Below are positions 7,743 through 16,127 of a stretch of DNA of 45,944 bases, one piece after another. The notes beneath the pieces were generated by a model, which saw only the letters and a program-made list of their open reading frames with translations, searched no databases and was not told the DNA's origin. The first letter of the stretch is position 1; every line of letters starts with the position of its first letter. A program made the position numbers and the translations under genes. Origin of the DNA: an uncultured Fimbriimonadaceae bacterium (GTDB taxonomy: Bacteria > Armatimonadota > Fimbriimonadia > Fimbriimonadales > Fimbriimonadaceae); NCBI GenBank assembly GCA_937961665.1, contig CALGMO010000039.1, positions 1-45,944 of the forward strand. The letters are read 5' to 3'.

Positions 7743-8754
7743 CGGGTCCCGTGCTGGACCGACGGACCAGCTCGACCGGGAACACGAGGTGCTCCTCGGT
7801 GGCGTCCGGGCGGGCGGCTCTCTCGGCGAGGATCCGCGCGGCCTCCGCTCCCATCTTCTGCAGCGGCTGGCGCAGCGTGGTGAGCGGCGGGTTCGCGGTC
7901 TGGGCGATCAGGGTGTCGTCGGTGCCGATGATCGAGACGTCGTCGGGGATTCGGATTCCAGCCTCGTTCAGGCGCTGGGCTGCGCCGAACGCGATCTCAT
8001 CGTTCGAGCAGATCCAGGCGGTCGGCCGGTCCTCGCCCTCCGTCTGCAGCAGGCGGTCGGCAAGCTCGTAGCCGGAAGCCTTGGAGAACACGCCGTCCAG
8101 CACGATCGGTTCGGGCAGGCCCAGCTCCACCAAGCGGCTCAGAACGCCCTCCAGTCGCTCGAGGGAGCTGGACTTGTCCTTGACGCGCCCCACGAAGGCC
8201 ATGCGCACGTGGCCGAGGCCGGCGAGGTGGTCGACCGCCATCCTGCCGCAGGCGACGTTGTCGACGTCCACGGTGGATACCCTCTTGCCCTGGCTTTCGG
8301 AGCCGATGACCACCACCGGCACGCCGCGCTCCACCAGCTCCGCCACGAGCAGGCTGTCGATCACGGGCGCCATCACGGCAACCCCGTCGCACCGTCCGTC
8401 AAACGCGTGGCGGACCTTCTGCACGCCGTCGATCGAGACGCGCTCGACGTCCACGGTCACGCTGTAGCCCCGCTTCCAGGCCTCCTCGAAGAACCCGTCG
8501 AGCAACTTCGCGAAGTAGTCCTTGGAGAGCAGCGGGGAAGGCTCCGCCTCCTCCAGGATGAACGCCAAGTTCATGCTCGGAGGCACGCCCTTGCGGGTGC
8601 GGTAAGGGGAGGGGCGGTAATTGAGTTTGCGGATGGCCCGCATCACCTTGGCCCGGGTGGCGTCGGACACGCGATCCCACCGCCCATTCAGCACGTGGGA
8701 GACGGTCGCGGTCGAGACACCGCTGGCTTTGGCGACATCCTTGAGCGTGGCCAT
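7696..8754 (-). CDS. LacI-family transcriptional regulator, probably of the apionate operon
   Basis: A 352-residue regulator. The N-terminal helix-turn-helix (TLKDVAKASGVSTATVSHVLNG, residues 3-24) and hinge (RKLNYRPSPYRTRKG) precede a periplasmic-binding-type effector domain with the usual STVDVDNVACGRMAVDHL and GTDDTLIAQ segments. ATG at 8754 is preferred over an upstream GTG-type extension because GGAGGAGGG lies about 10 nt before it. It sits tail-to-tail with the apnL-to-oiaC operon and downstream of S41 and ClpS-like genes on the same strand. Control of the apionate genes is inferred from proximity; I found no clear operator upstream of apnL. Confidence 0.9.
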   Translation of the reverse strand: MATLKDVAKASGVSTATVSHVLNGRWDRVSDATRAKVMRAIRKLNYRPSPYRTRKGVPPSMNLAFILEEAEPSPLLSKDYFAKLLDGFFEEAWKRGYSVTVDVERVSIDGVQKVRHAFDGRCDGVAVMAPVIDSLLVAELVERGVPVVVIGSESQGKRVSTVDVDNVACGRMAVDHLAGLGHVRMAFVGRVKDKSSSLERLEGVLSRLVELGLPEPIVLDGVFSKASGYELADRLLQTEGEDRPTAWICSNDEIAFGAAQRLNEAGIRIPDDVSIIGTDDTLIAQTANPPLTTLRQPLQKMGAEAARILAERAARPDATEEHLVFPVELVRRSSTGPARVRVAERPVAHAKP

Positions 8755-8815
8755 GGCGGAGCAACCCTCCTCCGAGGGGACCTCAACCTCCATTATAGGC
8801 CGAAAGGCCGCGCGA

Positions 8816-10102
8816 TCAGAACTTGGCGTCGCTGGCCTGCTGGAACCGCTCCTCGCGCAGGCGGGCCCGCTCCAGAAGCGCGGCCGCCTTGGAGATCGCC
8901 ACGTCCGGCTCGCCGAACCTCGGGGGCGGCACCTCGAGCGTCGGCCGCACTCCCGTTCCCTCCAGGCGCACGCCCTCCATCGTGACGTAGTCCGAGATCG
9001 GGTACTGCAGCTGGAACCCGCCCGGGAGCATCGCCATCACGCTCACCAGAACCGCACCCGCCGAGGGCGTGCCGACGACCGGCGCCTCGAGCTGCTCCTG
9101 CAGGGCCGCCGCCACGATCTCCGACGCGCTTCCGCTCCGGCGGTCCACCAGCACGGCGACCTTGCCGGCGAACGGCTTGCGGTCGGTGCGCGCGGGCTTG
9201 ACCTTGCTGTCCGACCACCGGGCGATGGCTCGGAGGTCCGTCGGGTCGCCCTGGGTCTCTTTGACGAACCTCTCCACCATGGACCGGCTCACGAACGTTC
9301 CGACGGGCGTGTTCTGGGGCAGGAACTGGGCCAGCAGGTGCATGAAGTTCGCCACGGCCCCTCCGCCGTTGCCGCGCAGGTCCAGGATCAGCTGCTTGGC
9401 GTCCTTGGCCTCGTCGATCATGCGCTCGATGGCCTGACGGTCGTAGCCGCGGTCGAACGTGTGCACCTTCAGCACGACGGTCTCGCCGTCGATCCAGGTG
9501 AGCTTGTCGGGCAGCAGCGTGCTGAACGCGCGCCGCACCAGAGAGACCTCCGCCGTCTTGCCATCGTGCTTGCGCAGCTTCAGGCGGATCTCGGCGCCCT
9601 CGTCGCCGGAAAGCTGGGAGAGCTCGGTGGCCGGCTTGCCGTCCACCTCCAAGATCACGTCGCCCAGCTGGATGCCCGCCTCGGCGGCCGGGCTCTGTGG
9701 GAACAGGTTGATCACCCTCATCCCCTCGGATTCGCGTTGCAGACCGACGCCGATGCCGATCGCCTTGCGCTCGCGGCGCGCCTGGGCCGCCTTGGGCGTG
9801 GCCAGAACGATGTGGCTGATTCCCAGACGGCGGAGGCTCCGGTTCACCGCTTGGGCGAACGCCGCCTCATCCTTGGCCTCCTCGATCGCCTGCGACTCCG
9901 AGGCCACGATCTCGGGCCACTTGCCGAAGTCCACTCCCGGCACGTAGGCGTTCTTCGAGAGGATCTCGCCGATCCGCTGGAGCACCGCCTTCTTGGTCTC
10001 GGGGCCGAACGGCTCGGCCGAGGGGCGGCCCTGCGCGGACGCGGGTTGAGCCAGCGCGAGCGACGCGACGAGGGCGAGGCACGTTGCGACGGAACGGAGC
10101 AT
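8816..10102 (-). CDS. S41-family (tail-specific protease-like) peptidase, secreted
   Basis: A 428-residue protein with a signal peptide (residues 1-23, cleavage after ASA), an N-terminal helical part, a PDZ domain (about 115-190) and an S41 catalytic domain. Ser325 in GSASEIVAAAL is the nucleophile position. The Lys that follows 25 residues later in CtpA/Tsp enzymes is Ala here. Instead His97 (GISHIV) and Glu381 (EGTGVRP) sit where the tricorn-type subgroup keeps His and Glu, so a Ser/His/Glu site is likelier than a Ser/Lys dyad. TATCCT (10111-10116) lies 8 nt before the ATG. It probably acts outside the cytoplasmic membrane on unknown substrates. Confidence 0.88.
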   Translation of the reverse strand: MLRSVATCLALVASLALAQPASAQGRPSAEPFGPETKKAVLQRIGEILSKNAYVPGVDFGKWPEIVASESQAIEEAKDEAAFAQAVNRSLRRLGISHIVLATPKAAQARRERKAIGIGVGLQRESEGMRVINLFPQSPAAEAGIQLGDVILEVDGKPATELSQLSGDEGAEIRLKLRKHDGKTAEVSLVRRAFSTLLPDKLTWIDGETVVLKVHTFDRGYDRQAIERMIDEAKDAKQLILDLRGNGGGAVANFMHLLAQFLPQNTPVGTFVSRSMVERFVKETQGDPTDLRAIARWSDSKVKPARTDRKPFAGKVAVLVDRRSGSASEIVAAALQEQLEAPVVGTPSAGAVLVSVMAMLPGGFQLQYPISDYVTMEGVRLEGTGVRPTLEVPPPRFGEPDVAISKAAALLERARLREERFQQASDAKF

Positions 10103-10148
10103 CAGGAATCAGGATACGACGGATCCGGTCCCGACGCGTTCCCAAGAC

Positions 10149-10457
10149 CTACTCCGGGCTGACCTCGACCCGGATGCCGATCGTGGCGATGATCGAAGCC
10201 GCCCGCTCGCACTCCGCCCTGTCGCCGTGGTGCACCACGGACTTGCCGAGGTTGTGAATCTCCCAGGTCTCGATCTGGGCCTCCCGCATGGAGCAGCCGG
10301 TGGCCACGATCAGGATCGCGATCACCTCTTCGAAGGTGTTGTGGTCGTTGTCGAAGACGGTGACGATCCAGCGGTCTCCCGACCCTTGCCCGGTGTCGGC
10401 GTGCTCTTCCAGCGAGGGGTGGACGGTCGACGCCGTGGCGAGGATCACTCCTCCCAT
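10149..10457 (-). CDS. ClpS-like N-degron adaptor, second tandem copy
   Basis: A 102-residue protein matching the ClpS core: RWIVTVFDNDHNTFEEVI, ATGCSMREAQ, WEIHNLGKSVVHHGDRAECE and IGIRVEVSPE. ClpS adaptors bind proteins with destabilising N-terminal residues and hand them to ClpA/ClpC-ClpP. The E. coli N34-D35-D36 pocket reads D36-N37-D38 here, and the H66 equivalent is His68, so the pocket is altered but not lost. Start choice is open: ATG 10457, or a GTG at 10448 that overlaps the upstream stop as GTGA. About 25 extra N-terminal residues precede the fold. It is a paralogue of the adjacent upstream gene. Confidence 0.8.
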   Translation of the reverse strand: MGGVILATASTVHPSLEEHADTGQGSGDRWIVTVFDNDHNTFEEVIAILIVATGCSMREAQIETWEIHNLGKSVVHHGDRAECERAASIIATIGIRVEVSPE

Positions 10458-10732
10458 TCCGGGCGGACCGTGGTGCGCACGCCGATCATCGCGATCATCG
10501 CGGCCACGATCTCGCACTCGTGGCGATCCGCGAAGTGGACCGGCGCCTTGCCGTACGTGTGGGCCTCCCAAGTCTCGAAGAACGCCTCCTCGGTCCCGCA
10601 GCCCGTGGCCCGCATCAGCGCCTCGATGACCTCGTCGAAGGTGTTCGTGTCGTTGTTGTGGATCTCGACCATCCATCGCCCCGTCACCAAACCTTTCTCG
10701 ATGATCTCGGGAGCGACCCAAGCGCGCGACAT
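10445..10732 (-). CDS. ClpS-like N-degron adaptor, first tandem copy
   Basis: A 95-residue protein with the ClpS fold signature: RWMVEIHNNDTNTFDEVIEAL, RATGCGTEEAFFETWEAHTYGKAPVH, and a final strand IGVRTTVRPEW. Pocket positions matching E. coli N34-D35-D36 read N26-N27-D28, and His58 matches H66. It shares the order and spacing of all motifs with the gene just downstream, which it overlaps by 13 bp, so a local duplication is likely. A strong Shine-Dalgarno (GAGGAGG) and a TAAAAT -10 (10757-10762) precede its ATG, making it the first gene of the transcript. No clpA or clpC is in the window. Confidence 0.82.
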   Translation of the reverse strand: MSRAWVAPEIIEKGLVTGRWMVEIHNNDTNTFDEVIEALMRATGCGTEEAFFETWEAHTYGKAPVHFADRHECEIVAAMIAMIGVRTTVRPEWEE

Positions 10733-10803
10733 CGTCGGAGCACCTCCTCGTGAACCATTTTACGCCGATCCGCCGAAGGGCTGGGCCGGTATCCTGATGC
10801 GGC

Positions 10804-12717
10804 ATGGTGTTCGGTAAGCGCATCGTCCCGTATTGCATCCTTCTTGCGACGGCGCTGATACCGGTCGCCCGTGCCCTCTTCTCCGCGGAAGCGGTCGGCG
10901 CGTTCGACCAGATCCGAGCGATGGCCCCATGGAACGGCCCCGAGCCGAAGCAGGCGTGGGACGTGCTCCAGGCGGATTCGGTTCTGCAGTTCTTCGTGTG
11001 GCGCAAGCTGGCGATCGAGGAGGGCCTGACCGAGACGAACCCCTACACCTTCGGCGGCTCGCCTCTGGCGGCCAACTCGCAATCGGCGGTCTGGTATCCG
11101 CCCCACGTGATCCTGCGGTGGCTGCGCGTTCGCGCCGACGACGCGATTGACCTGCTGGCTTGGTTCCACCTGTTCGTGCTCGGTGCGGGGGTGTTCGCGC
11201 TCTGCCGGAAGGCCGGCGCCGGGACGGCGCCCTCGGTGGCCTCGGCCATCGCCGTTCAGCTTTCGCCGTTCGCCTTGGGATGGCTCGCCTTGGCCAGCGT
11301 GCCCACGACGATCGCCTGGATCCCTTGGCTGTGCCTGGCGGTCTGGTCCGGGGTGGCGGGAAGCCGTTGGGGCTGGCTGTGGCTGGCGGCGTCGGGGGCG
11401 ATGCTGCTGACGGCCGGGCACCTGCAGTTCGCCGCCTACGGCGTTTTCGCGGCCTTCGCCGTCGCCGCGGGAGCGGCCGTGCGGCGCCTCCGATCGGGCG
11501 AGAGGCCTTGGCTCGGCCTGGCCTCGGTGGGAGTGGGCGGCGCCGCGGCGGTTGCCCTGGCCTGGGTCCACTTGGGGCCGGTGCTGGCGCTCTCGGCCGA
11601 GTCGCACCGACGCAACAGCCCGACCGAGGAGGGTTACGCGGCGTACGTGGGAGGCGCGATCCGGCCGCACGAGCTGGTCGGCAGGCTGGCCGGGCCGTTC
11701 GCCCACGGCAACCCTCTCGTCTCGCCGGAGTCGCTGCCGACGGAGTACCTGCCGGCGATCACCAGGCCCGGGGCGAACTACGCCGAGTCTGCGGCCACCG
11801 TCGGCCCGCTTCTGCTGGTGGGCGCCCTGGCCGCGCTCTTCGGTCCGGCCACGCGGAAGGCCGCCTTCTGGTGGGGGCTGGCGGCCTTCGCGGCACTGCT
11901 GGCGGCGGGCACCCCGCTCAACCGCCTGCTCTACTTCGGTCTGCCCGGTTGGTCCGCCAGCGGCTCGCCCGGCAGGGTGATCGTTCTCCTCGTGCTGGCG
12001 CTCGCTGTGGCGGCGGCCTTGGGTCTGACGCCGACGCAGGAGCAACCGGCCAAGACCGACCGCTGGAAGGTCGCCGCGCTCGCCCTTGCGTTCGGAATCA
12101 TGGCTGCGGGTGTGGCGTGGGGCGAGGAGCCCTACCCCCCGGGACTGCCCGATAGCCACCCGGCGGAGGTCGTTTGGATGGAGGTGTTCACGCGGAACGC
12201 GACGATGGTGGGTCTGTGGGGCTTCGCCGCGCTGGCCCTGGTCCCGATCGTCTGGGAGCGTCCGAGAGCCGCCTGGGCCCTGGCGGCCTACGCCGCCGCC
12301 TTTCCGATTCTGACGGGGGTGACCGCGCTCGTTCGCACCGGGGACCCCTCGTTCCTGAGGGAGAGGATCGAGGGCGTCGGTCCGGGCGACCTGGTGGCGA
12401 TCGTGAACGAGCACTGGACGTTCGTCGGCAGGCCCAGGGCGCTGATGCCGCCCAACACGGCGGCCGCCTCGGGCATCCGCGAGCTGGGCGGATACGACTC
12501 GCTGATGCGCCGCGACGTCAAGGCCCGGCTGGACGAGATCAACGGCCAGGATTCGAGCCCGCCCGCCAACGGCAACATCGCCTTCGTCAAGCCGACCGCC
12601 GACCCGGCCAAGCTCAAGGCCGCGGGGGTCACGCAGGTCTGGAGCCTGCGCGAGCTGCCCCGGGCGTTCGGCCCGGGCCAGAGGCACCCCCGCGGCTTCT
12701 GGGTGTACCGCCTTTAG
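10804..12717 (+). CDS. YfhO-like polytopic membrane protein
   Basis: A 637-residue membrane protein with many hydrophobic helices. The first large loop holds AMAPWNGP and YTFGGSPLAANSQ, then SAVWYPP, the layout of YfhO-type proteins, which resemble GT-C glycosyltransferases and are implicated in sugar transfer to cell-envelope polymers. A second conserved stretch is TAGHLQFAAYG. The C-terminal roughly 110 residues are a soluble domain ending in GFWVYRL. Donor and acceptor are unknown. It is divergent from the ClpS-like genes. TATCCT (10790-10795) lies 8 nt before the ATG with no Shine-Dalgarno. It ends 6 bp from the convergent E1 gene. Confidence 0.72.
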   Translation: MVFGKRIVPYCILLATALIPVARALFSAEAVGAFDQIRAMAPWNGPEPKQAWDVLQADSVLQFFVWRKLAIEEGLTETNPYTFGGSPLAANSQSAVWYPPHVILRWLRVRADDAIDLLAWFHLFVLGAGVFALCRKAGAGTAPSVASAIAVQLSPFALGWLALASVPTTIAWIPWLCLAVWSGVAGSRWGWLWLAASGAMLLTAGHLQFAAYGVFAAFAVAAGAAVRRLRSGERPWLGLASVGVGGAAAVALAWVHLGPVLALSAESHRRNSPTEEGYAAYVGGAIRPHELVGRLAGPFAHGNPLVSPESLPTEYLPAITRPGANYAESAATVGPLLLVGALAALFGPATRKAAFWWGLAAFAALLAAGTPLNRLLYFGLPGWSASGSPGRVIVLLVLALAVAAALGLTPTQEQPAKTDRWKVAALALAFGIMAAGVAWGEEPYPPGLPDSHPAEVVWMEVFTRNATMVGLWGFAALALVPIVWERPRAAWALAAYAAAFPILTGVTALVRTGDPSFLRERIEGVGPGDLVAIVNEHWTFVGRPRALMPPNTAAASGIRELGGYDSLMRRDVKARLDEINGQDSSPPANGNIAFVKPTADPAKLKAAGVTQVWSLRELPRAFGPGQRHPRGFWVYRL

Positions 12718-12723
12718 CGATCG

Positions 12724-15195
12724 CTACAGGCCGCACCGGCTGCGGTTCAGGATCTCCTCGGCTCCGCAGGCCCTTTGCGGCTGGTACCCGGGGAGCGGCT
12801 TCAGGTGCGTGTGCATCGCGTCGAGGATGTCGGACGGGAACGGGAAGAACGCCTCCTCCAGCTCGTCCGGCGGGGTGATCCAGTTCCGCGCGCCCACCAC
12901 GGTCGGCGGAGCGTCCAGCTCGTCGAACGCCAGCTGGGTGATCTTCGACGCCATCGTGTGCAGCACGCTCCCGCGCTCGCACGCGTCGCTCGCCAGGACG
13001 ATCTTGCGCGTCTTCCGCACCGACTCCAGCACGGGCTCGTAGTCGAACGGAACGATCGACCGCGCATCGATCACCTCGGCGGACACCCCGAACTCCCGCT
13101 CGAGCCGGTCGGCCGCCTCGAGGGCCCTGTACAGCGTGGCGCCGATCGTCAGGATCGTGACGTCCTCGCCCCGCCGCTTGACGTCCGGCAGACCGAACGG
13201 GATCTCGTACCATTCCTCCGGGACGCCGCCCGGGTGGAACAGCTCCGGCACGTCGTAGATCCGCTGGCTCTCGAAGAACACCACCGGGTCGGTGCCGACC
13301 AGCGCCGAGGCCAGCAGGCCCTTGGCGTCGTAGGGCGTCGCGGGGAAGGCCACCTTCAGGCCGGGCACGTGCGCCACCATCGCGGACCAGTCCTGGCTGT
13401 GCTGCGCGCCGTACTTGCTTCCGACGCTGACCCGCAGCACCACGGGCATGCGGAGCAGGCCGCCGCTCATGCTCTGCCACTTGGCCAGCTGGTTGAAGAT
13501 CTCGTCTCCAGCCCGGCCCATGAAGTCGCAGTACATCAGCTCGACCAAGGCACGGCCGCCTTCCAGCGCGTAGCCGACCGCCGAGCCGACGATCGCCCCC
13601 TCGCTGATCGGCGTGTTGAACAGCCGGTGGTAGGGCAGGGCCTCGGTGAGGCCGCGGTACACGGCGAACGCCCCTCCCCAGTCGCGGTTCTCCTCGCCGT
13701 AGGCCACCAGCGTGGGATCCTTCTGGAACGCCGCGTAGATCGCCTCGAACAGCGCGTCTCTCAGCGACACGCACTTGGCCTTGGGAAGCGGCTTGCCGTC
13801 CGGCCCGATGCCCGATCGGCTCTTGCCCGCGATCTGCCGCACGCGCGGGTTCTCCTCCGGCGTTCCGAGGAGCTCCGGCTCGCGGGCGGGATCCAGCGTC
13901 TCTGCCCTCTGGTTCGAGAGCATCGTCCGGTCCAGCAGGCAGCCCTCGCGCATCAGGTCGGCGCGGGGCGAGACCTCTGGATCGATGGCCTTCCGGAAGC
14001 AGCGGAGGATGACCTCGTCGATCTGCTCGCGGGTTCGCTGGAGCTCCTCCTCCGAGGCGACGCCCGCCCGGACCAGCTCCTCGGCGTAGGTCTTGAGCGT
14101 GTCGACCTGCTGCCAAGCCTCGACCTCCGACCGGTCGCGGTACGAGGACGCGTCCGACGGCGAGTGGCCGCTGAACCGGTAGGTCAGGGTGTCCAGCAGA
14201 ACCGGTCCGTCGCCCTCGGCCAGCACCCGCTTCTTGCGCTCGAAGGCGTCCACTACGGCGAGCGGGTTGTAGCCGTCCACGCGCTCCGCGTGCAGGTTGT
14301 TCGGGGCGAGCCCCGCGCCGATCCGCGCCAGCACCTTGAAGCCCATGGTCTCGCCCACGGGCTGGCCGCCCATGCCGTAGAAGTTGTCGACGAAGTTCAG
14401 GATCAGCGGCAGGCCGCCGCGATACGCCTCGTCCCACAGCTCCTTGTACTGGTCCATCGTGGCCAGGCACATCCCCTCCCAGACGGGGCCGCAGGCCGAC
14501 GAGGCGTCGCCGATGTTGCAGACCACCACGCCGCGCCTGCGGTTGATGTGCTTGAACAGCGCGGCCCCCACGGAGATGTCGCCCGATCCGCCGACGATCG
14601 CGTTGTTGGGGTAGATGCCGAACGGCGGGAAGAAGGCGTGCATCGATCCGCCCATGCCCTTGTTGAAGCCGGCCTCGCGCCCGAAGATCTCCGCCAGGGC
14701 GCCGTAGACCAGGTAGTCGATCGCCAGCTCCTTGACCGACGCGTGCGCCCCGTCGTCCACCACCCGCAGCGTCGCACCGTCCATGTATCCGCGGAAGATC
14801 GCCATCAGCTCTTCGTCCGGAAGCTGATGGATCGCCGAGAGCCCCTTGGCGAGGATCTCGCCGTGGCTTCGGTGGCTGCCGTAGATGTGGTCGTCGACCT
14901 CCAGCGCGAACGCCTGACCTACGGCGGCCGCCTCCTGACCGATCGAGAGGTGCGCCGGACCGCGGTGCTCGTAGGCGATGCCGCGGTACGCGCCCTTGAG
15001 CTTCACCTCGCTGAGCATCGACTCGAAGGCGCGGATGAGCGCCATGTCGCGGTAGATGCGCCGGAGGGCCTCCGGGCCGCGCCGCGCGACCTCCTCCTCG
15101 ATCGGGCGGTCGTACTGGTTGAGCGGGATCGGCGGGATCTCCAGCTGTCCCTTTCTGCGGACGTCTTCGGGTCGGATGGGAACGCTCTTGGGCAT
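12724..15195 (-). CDS. 2-oxoacid dehydrogenase E1 component, alpha and beta subunits fused
   Basis: An 823-residue thiamine-diphosphate enzyme. The alpha part (about 1-420) carries [23 protein letters not shown], the cofactor motif from GD (229-230) to N271, and [15 protein letters not shown]. The beta part (about 475-823) carries [32 protein letters not shown] and [14 protein letters not shown]1 decarboxylates a 2-oxoacid and acylates the lipoyl group of E2. Most relatives have two separate subunits, so the single chain is unusual. Substrate cannot be read from sequence. It follows deoR by 11 bp, and the matching E2 starts the divergent operon. E3 is absent from the window. Confidence 0.85.
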   Translation of the reverse strand: MPKSVPIRPEDVRRKGQLEIPPIPLNQYDRPIEEEVARRGPEALRRIYRDMALIRAFESMLSEVKLKGAYRGIAYEHRGPAHLSIGQEAAAVGQAFALEVDDHIYGSHRSHGEILAKGLSAIHQLPDEELMAIFRGYMDGATLRVVDDGAHASVKELAIDYLVYGALAEIFGREAGFNKGMGGSMHAFFPPFGIYPNNAIVGGSGDISVGAALFKHINRRRGVVVCNIGDASSACGPVWEGMCLATMDQYKELWDEAYRGGLPLILNFVDNFYGMGGQPVGETMGFKVLARIGAGLAPNNLHAERVDGYNPLAVVDAFERKKRVLAEGDGPVLLDTLTYRFSGHSPSDASSYRDRSEVEAWQQVDTLKTYAEELVRAGVASEEELQRTREQIDEVILRCFRKAIDPEVSPRADLMREGCLLDRTMLSNQRAETLDPAREPELLGTPEENPRVRQIAGKSRSGIGPDGKPLPKAKCVSLRDALFEAIYAAFQKDPTLVAYGEENRDWGGAFAVYRGLTEALPYHRLFNTPISEGAIVGSAVGYALEGGRALVELMYCDFMGRAGDEIFNQLAKWQSMSGGLLRMPVVLRVSVGSKYGAQHSQDWSAMVAHVPGLKVAFPATPYDAKGLLASALVGTDPVVFFESQRIYDVPELFHPGGVPEEWYEIPFGLPDVKRRGEDVTILTIGATLYRALEAADRLEREFGVSAEVIDARSIVPFDYEPVLESVRKTRKIVLASDACERGSVLHTMASKITQLAFDELDAPPTVVGARNWITPPDELEEAFFPFPSDILDAMHTHLKPLPGYQPQRACGAEEILNRSRCGL

Positions 15196-15206
15196 GGGCT
15201 CTTCTC

Positions 15207-15983
15207 TCAGTTTCGCTGTTGTTCGGGTTCGGGGCAGACCAGGTCGATGCCGCGGGCCGCGAGGGCCTCGCGCCACGGCTCGCTGGGGGGCAAGTCGGTC
15301 ACGATGCGCGACACGGCCTCGAGGTCGGCGATGCGGAACAGCGACGGCGCTTGGAACTTGGTGTGGTCCACGAGCAGCACGGCGTCTCGCGCGTTCTTGA
15401 TCACGTGCTGGTACAGGTAGGCGGTCTGGATGTCCGTCGCGGAGATGCCGAACTCCAGGCTGAGCCCGTCCGCCCCGAGGAACGCCGTGTAGCCGCGGAG
15501 CTGGTCGATGGCGTTGGCCGCCAGCGGGCCGACGAAGTCCATCCGCTCCGGGCGGTAGTGCCCGCCGAGCTGGATCAGGGTGATCTCGGGGCACGGGCCG
15601 AGCTCCAGGGCCAGCCGCGTGGAGTTGACGATCACCGTGAGGTCTCGCCTGCGGCGCAGGCCGGGGCACATCTCGAAGCAGGTGCTTCCCGAGTCGACAT
15701 AGATCATGTCGCCGTCGGCCACCAGCTCGGAGGCGAGCTGGCCGATGATCCGCTTGGCCGACGCGTTCTGGCCGGCCCTCGAGGCGACCGACTCCTCGAC
15801 CGATCGCCGGATCGTCGCGCCTCCGTACACGAGGTCGATCAGGCGGCTGTCGGCCAGGGCGCGGAGGTCGCGGCGCACGGTTGCCTCCGAGACGTCCAGC
15901 TCGGAGGCGAGGTCCTTCACGGACACGTGCCCGCGGGCTTGGATCGCCTCGAGAATCGCGTCCCGTCGCGTCCGGGGCGCCAC
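15207..15983 (-). CDS. DeoR-family transcriptional repressor
   Basis: A 258-residue DeoR regulator. The winged helix-turn-helix is at residues 8-60 ([22 protein letters not shown]), with the signature Asp-Leu-Arg recognition helix. The sugar-phosphate-sensing domain holds [33 protein letters not shown] and [16 protein letters not shown]. The GTG at 15983 is preferred because GGGAGGG lies 9 nt upstream; another GTG at 15989 is too close to it. DeoR proteins usually respond to a phosphorylated sugar intermediate, which suggests the controlled pathway has one. It precedes E1 by 11 bp and is divergent from the E2 operon, with paired palindromes between them. Confidence 0.9.
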   Translation of the reverse strand: MAPRTRRDAILEAIQARGHVSVKDLASELDVSEATVRRDLRALADSRLIDLVYGGATIRRSVEESVASRAGQNASAKRIIGQLASELVADGDMIYVDSGSTCFEMCPGLRRRRDLTVIVNSTRLALELGPCPEITLIQLGGHYRPERMDFVGPLAANAIDQLRGYTAFLGADGLSLEFGISATDIQTAYLYQHVIKNARDAVLLVDHTKFQAPSLFRIADLEAVSRIVTDLPPSEPWREALAARGIDLVCPEPEQQRN

Positions 15984-16051
15984 GCTCACCCGCCCTCCCT
16001 GTGGCGGAACCCGCTCAGTGCATGACGGAGTTCGATCATCCGTTGATGGAA

Positions 16052-16106
16052 TTGTGGCACAAAACGGGCGCTTCTCGCTTTGCGTTTGATCGAAATGTGT
16101 CACAAT
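16052..16106. promoter_or_regulatory. Paired operator palindromes in the DeoR/E2 divergent promoter
   Basis: Two copies of TTGTGnCACAA: a perfect one at 16052-16062 and one with a single mismatch at 16095-16105, with centres 43 bp apart (about four helical turns). Each is followed by T or preceded by a base giving a CACAAT hexamer, one reading toward E2 (16101-16106) and one toward deoR (16057-16052 on the minus strand). The sites may therefore overlap the -10 of each divergent promoter. TTCGATCA (16031-16038) and its complement TGATCGAA (16087-16094) add an outer inverted pair. DeoR is the natural candidate to bind; this is inferred from position. Confidence 0.65.
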
Positions 16107-16127
16107 GGGCGCAGGAGCCGTCGCAAG

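Noticed and set aside
12775-15420. 881-codon open frame on the plus strand opposite the fused E1 gene
   Set aside because: It is the antisense of an unmistakable E1 with all cofactor motifs. Its translation is low-complexity His/Arg/Val/Leu-rich, as expected from high-GC complementary codons.
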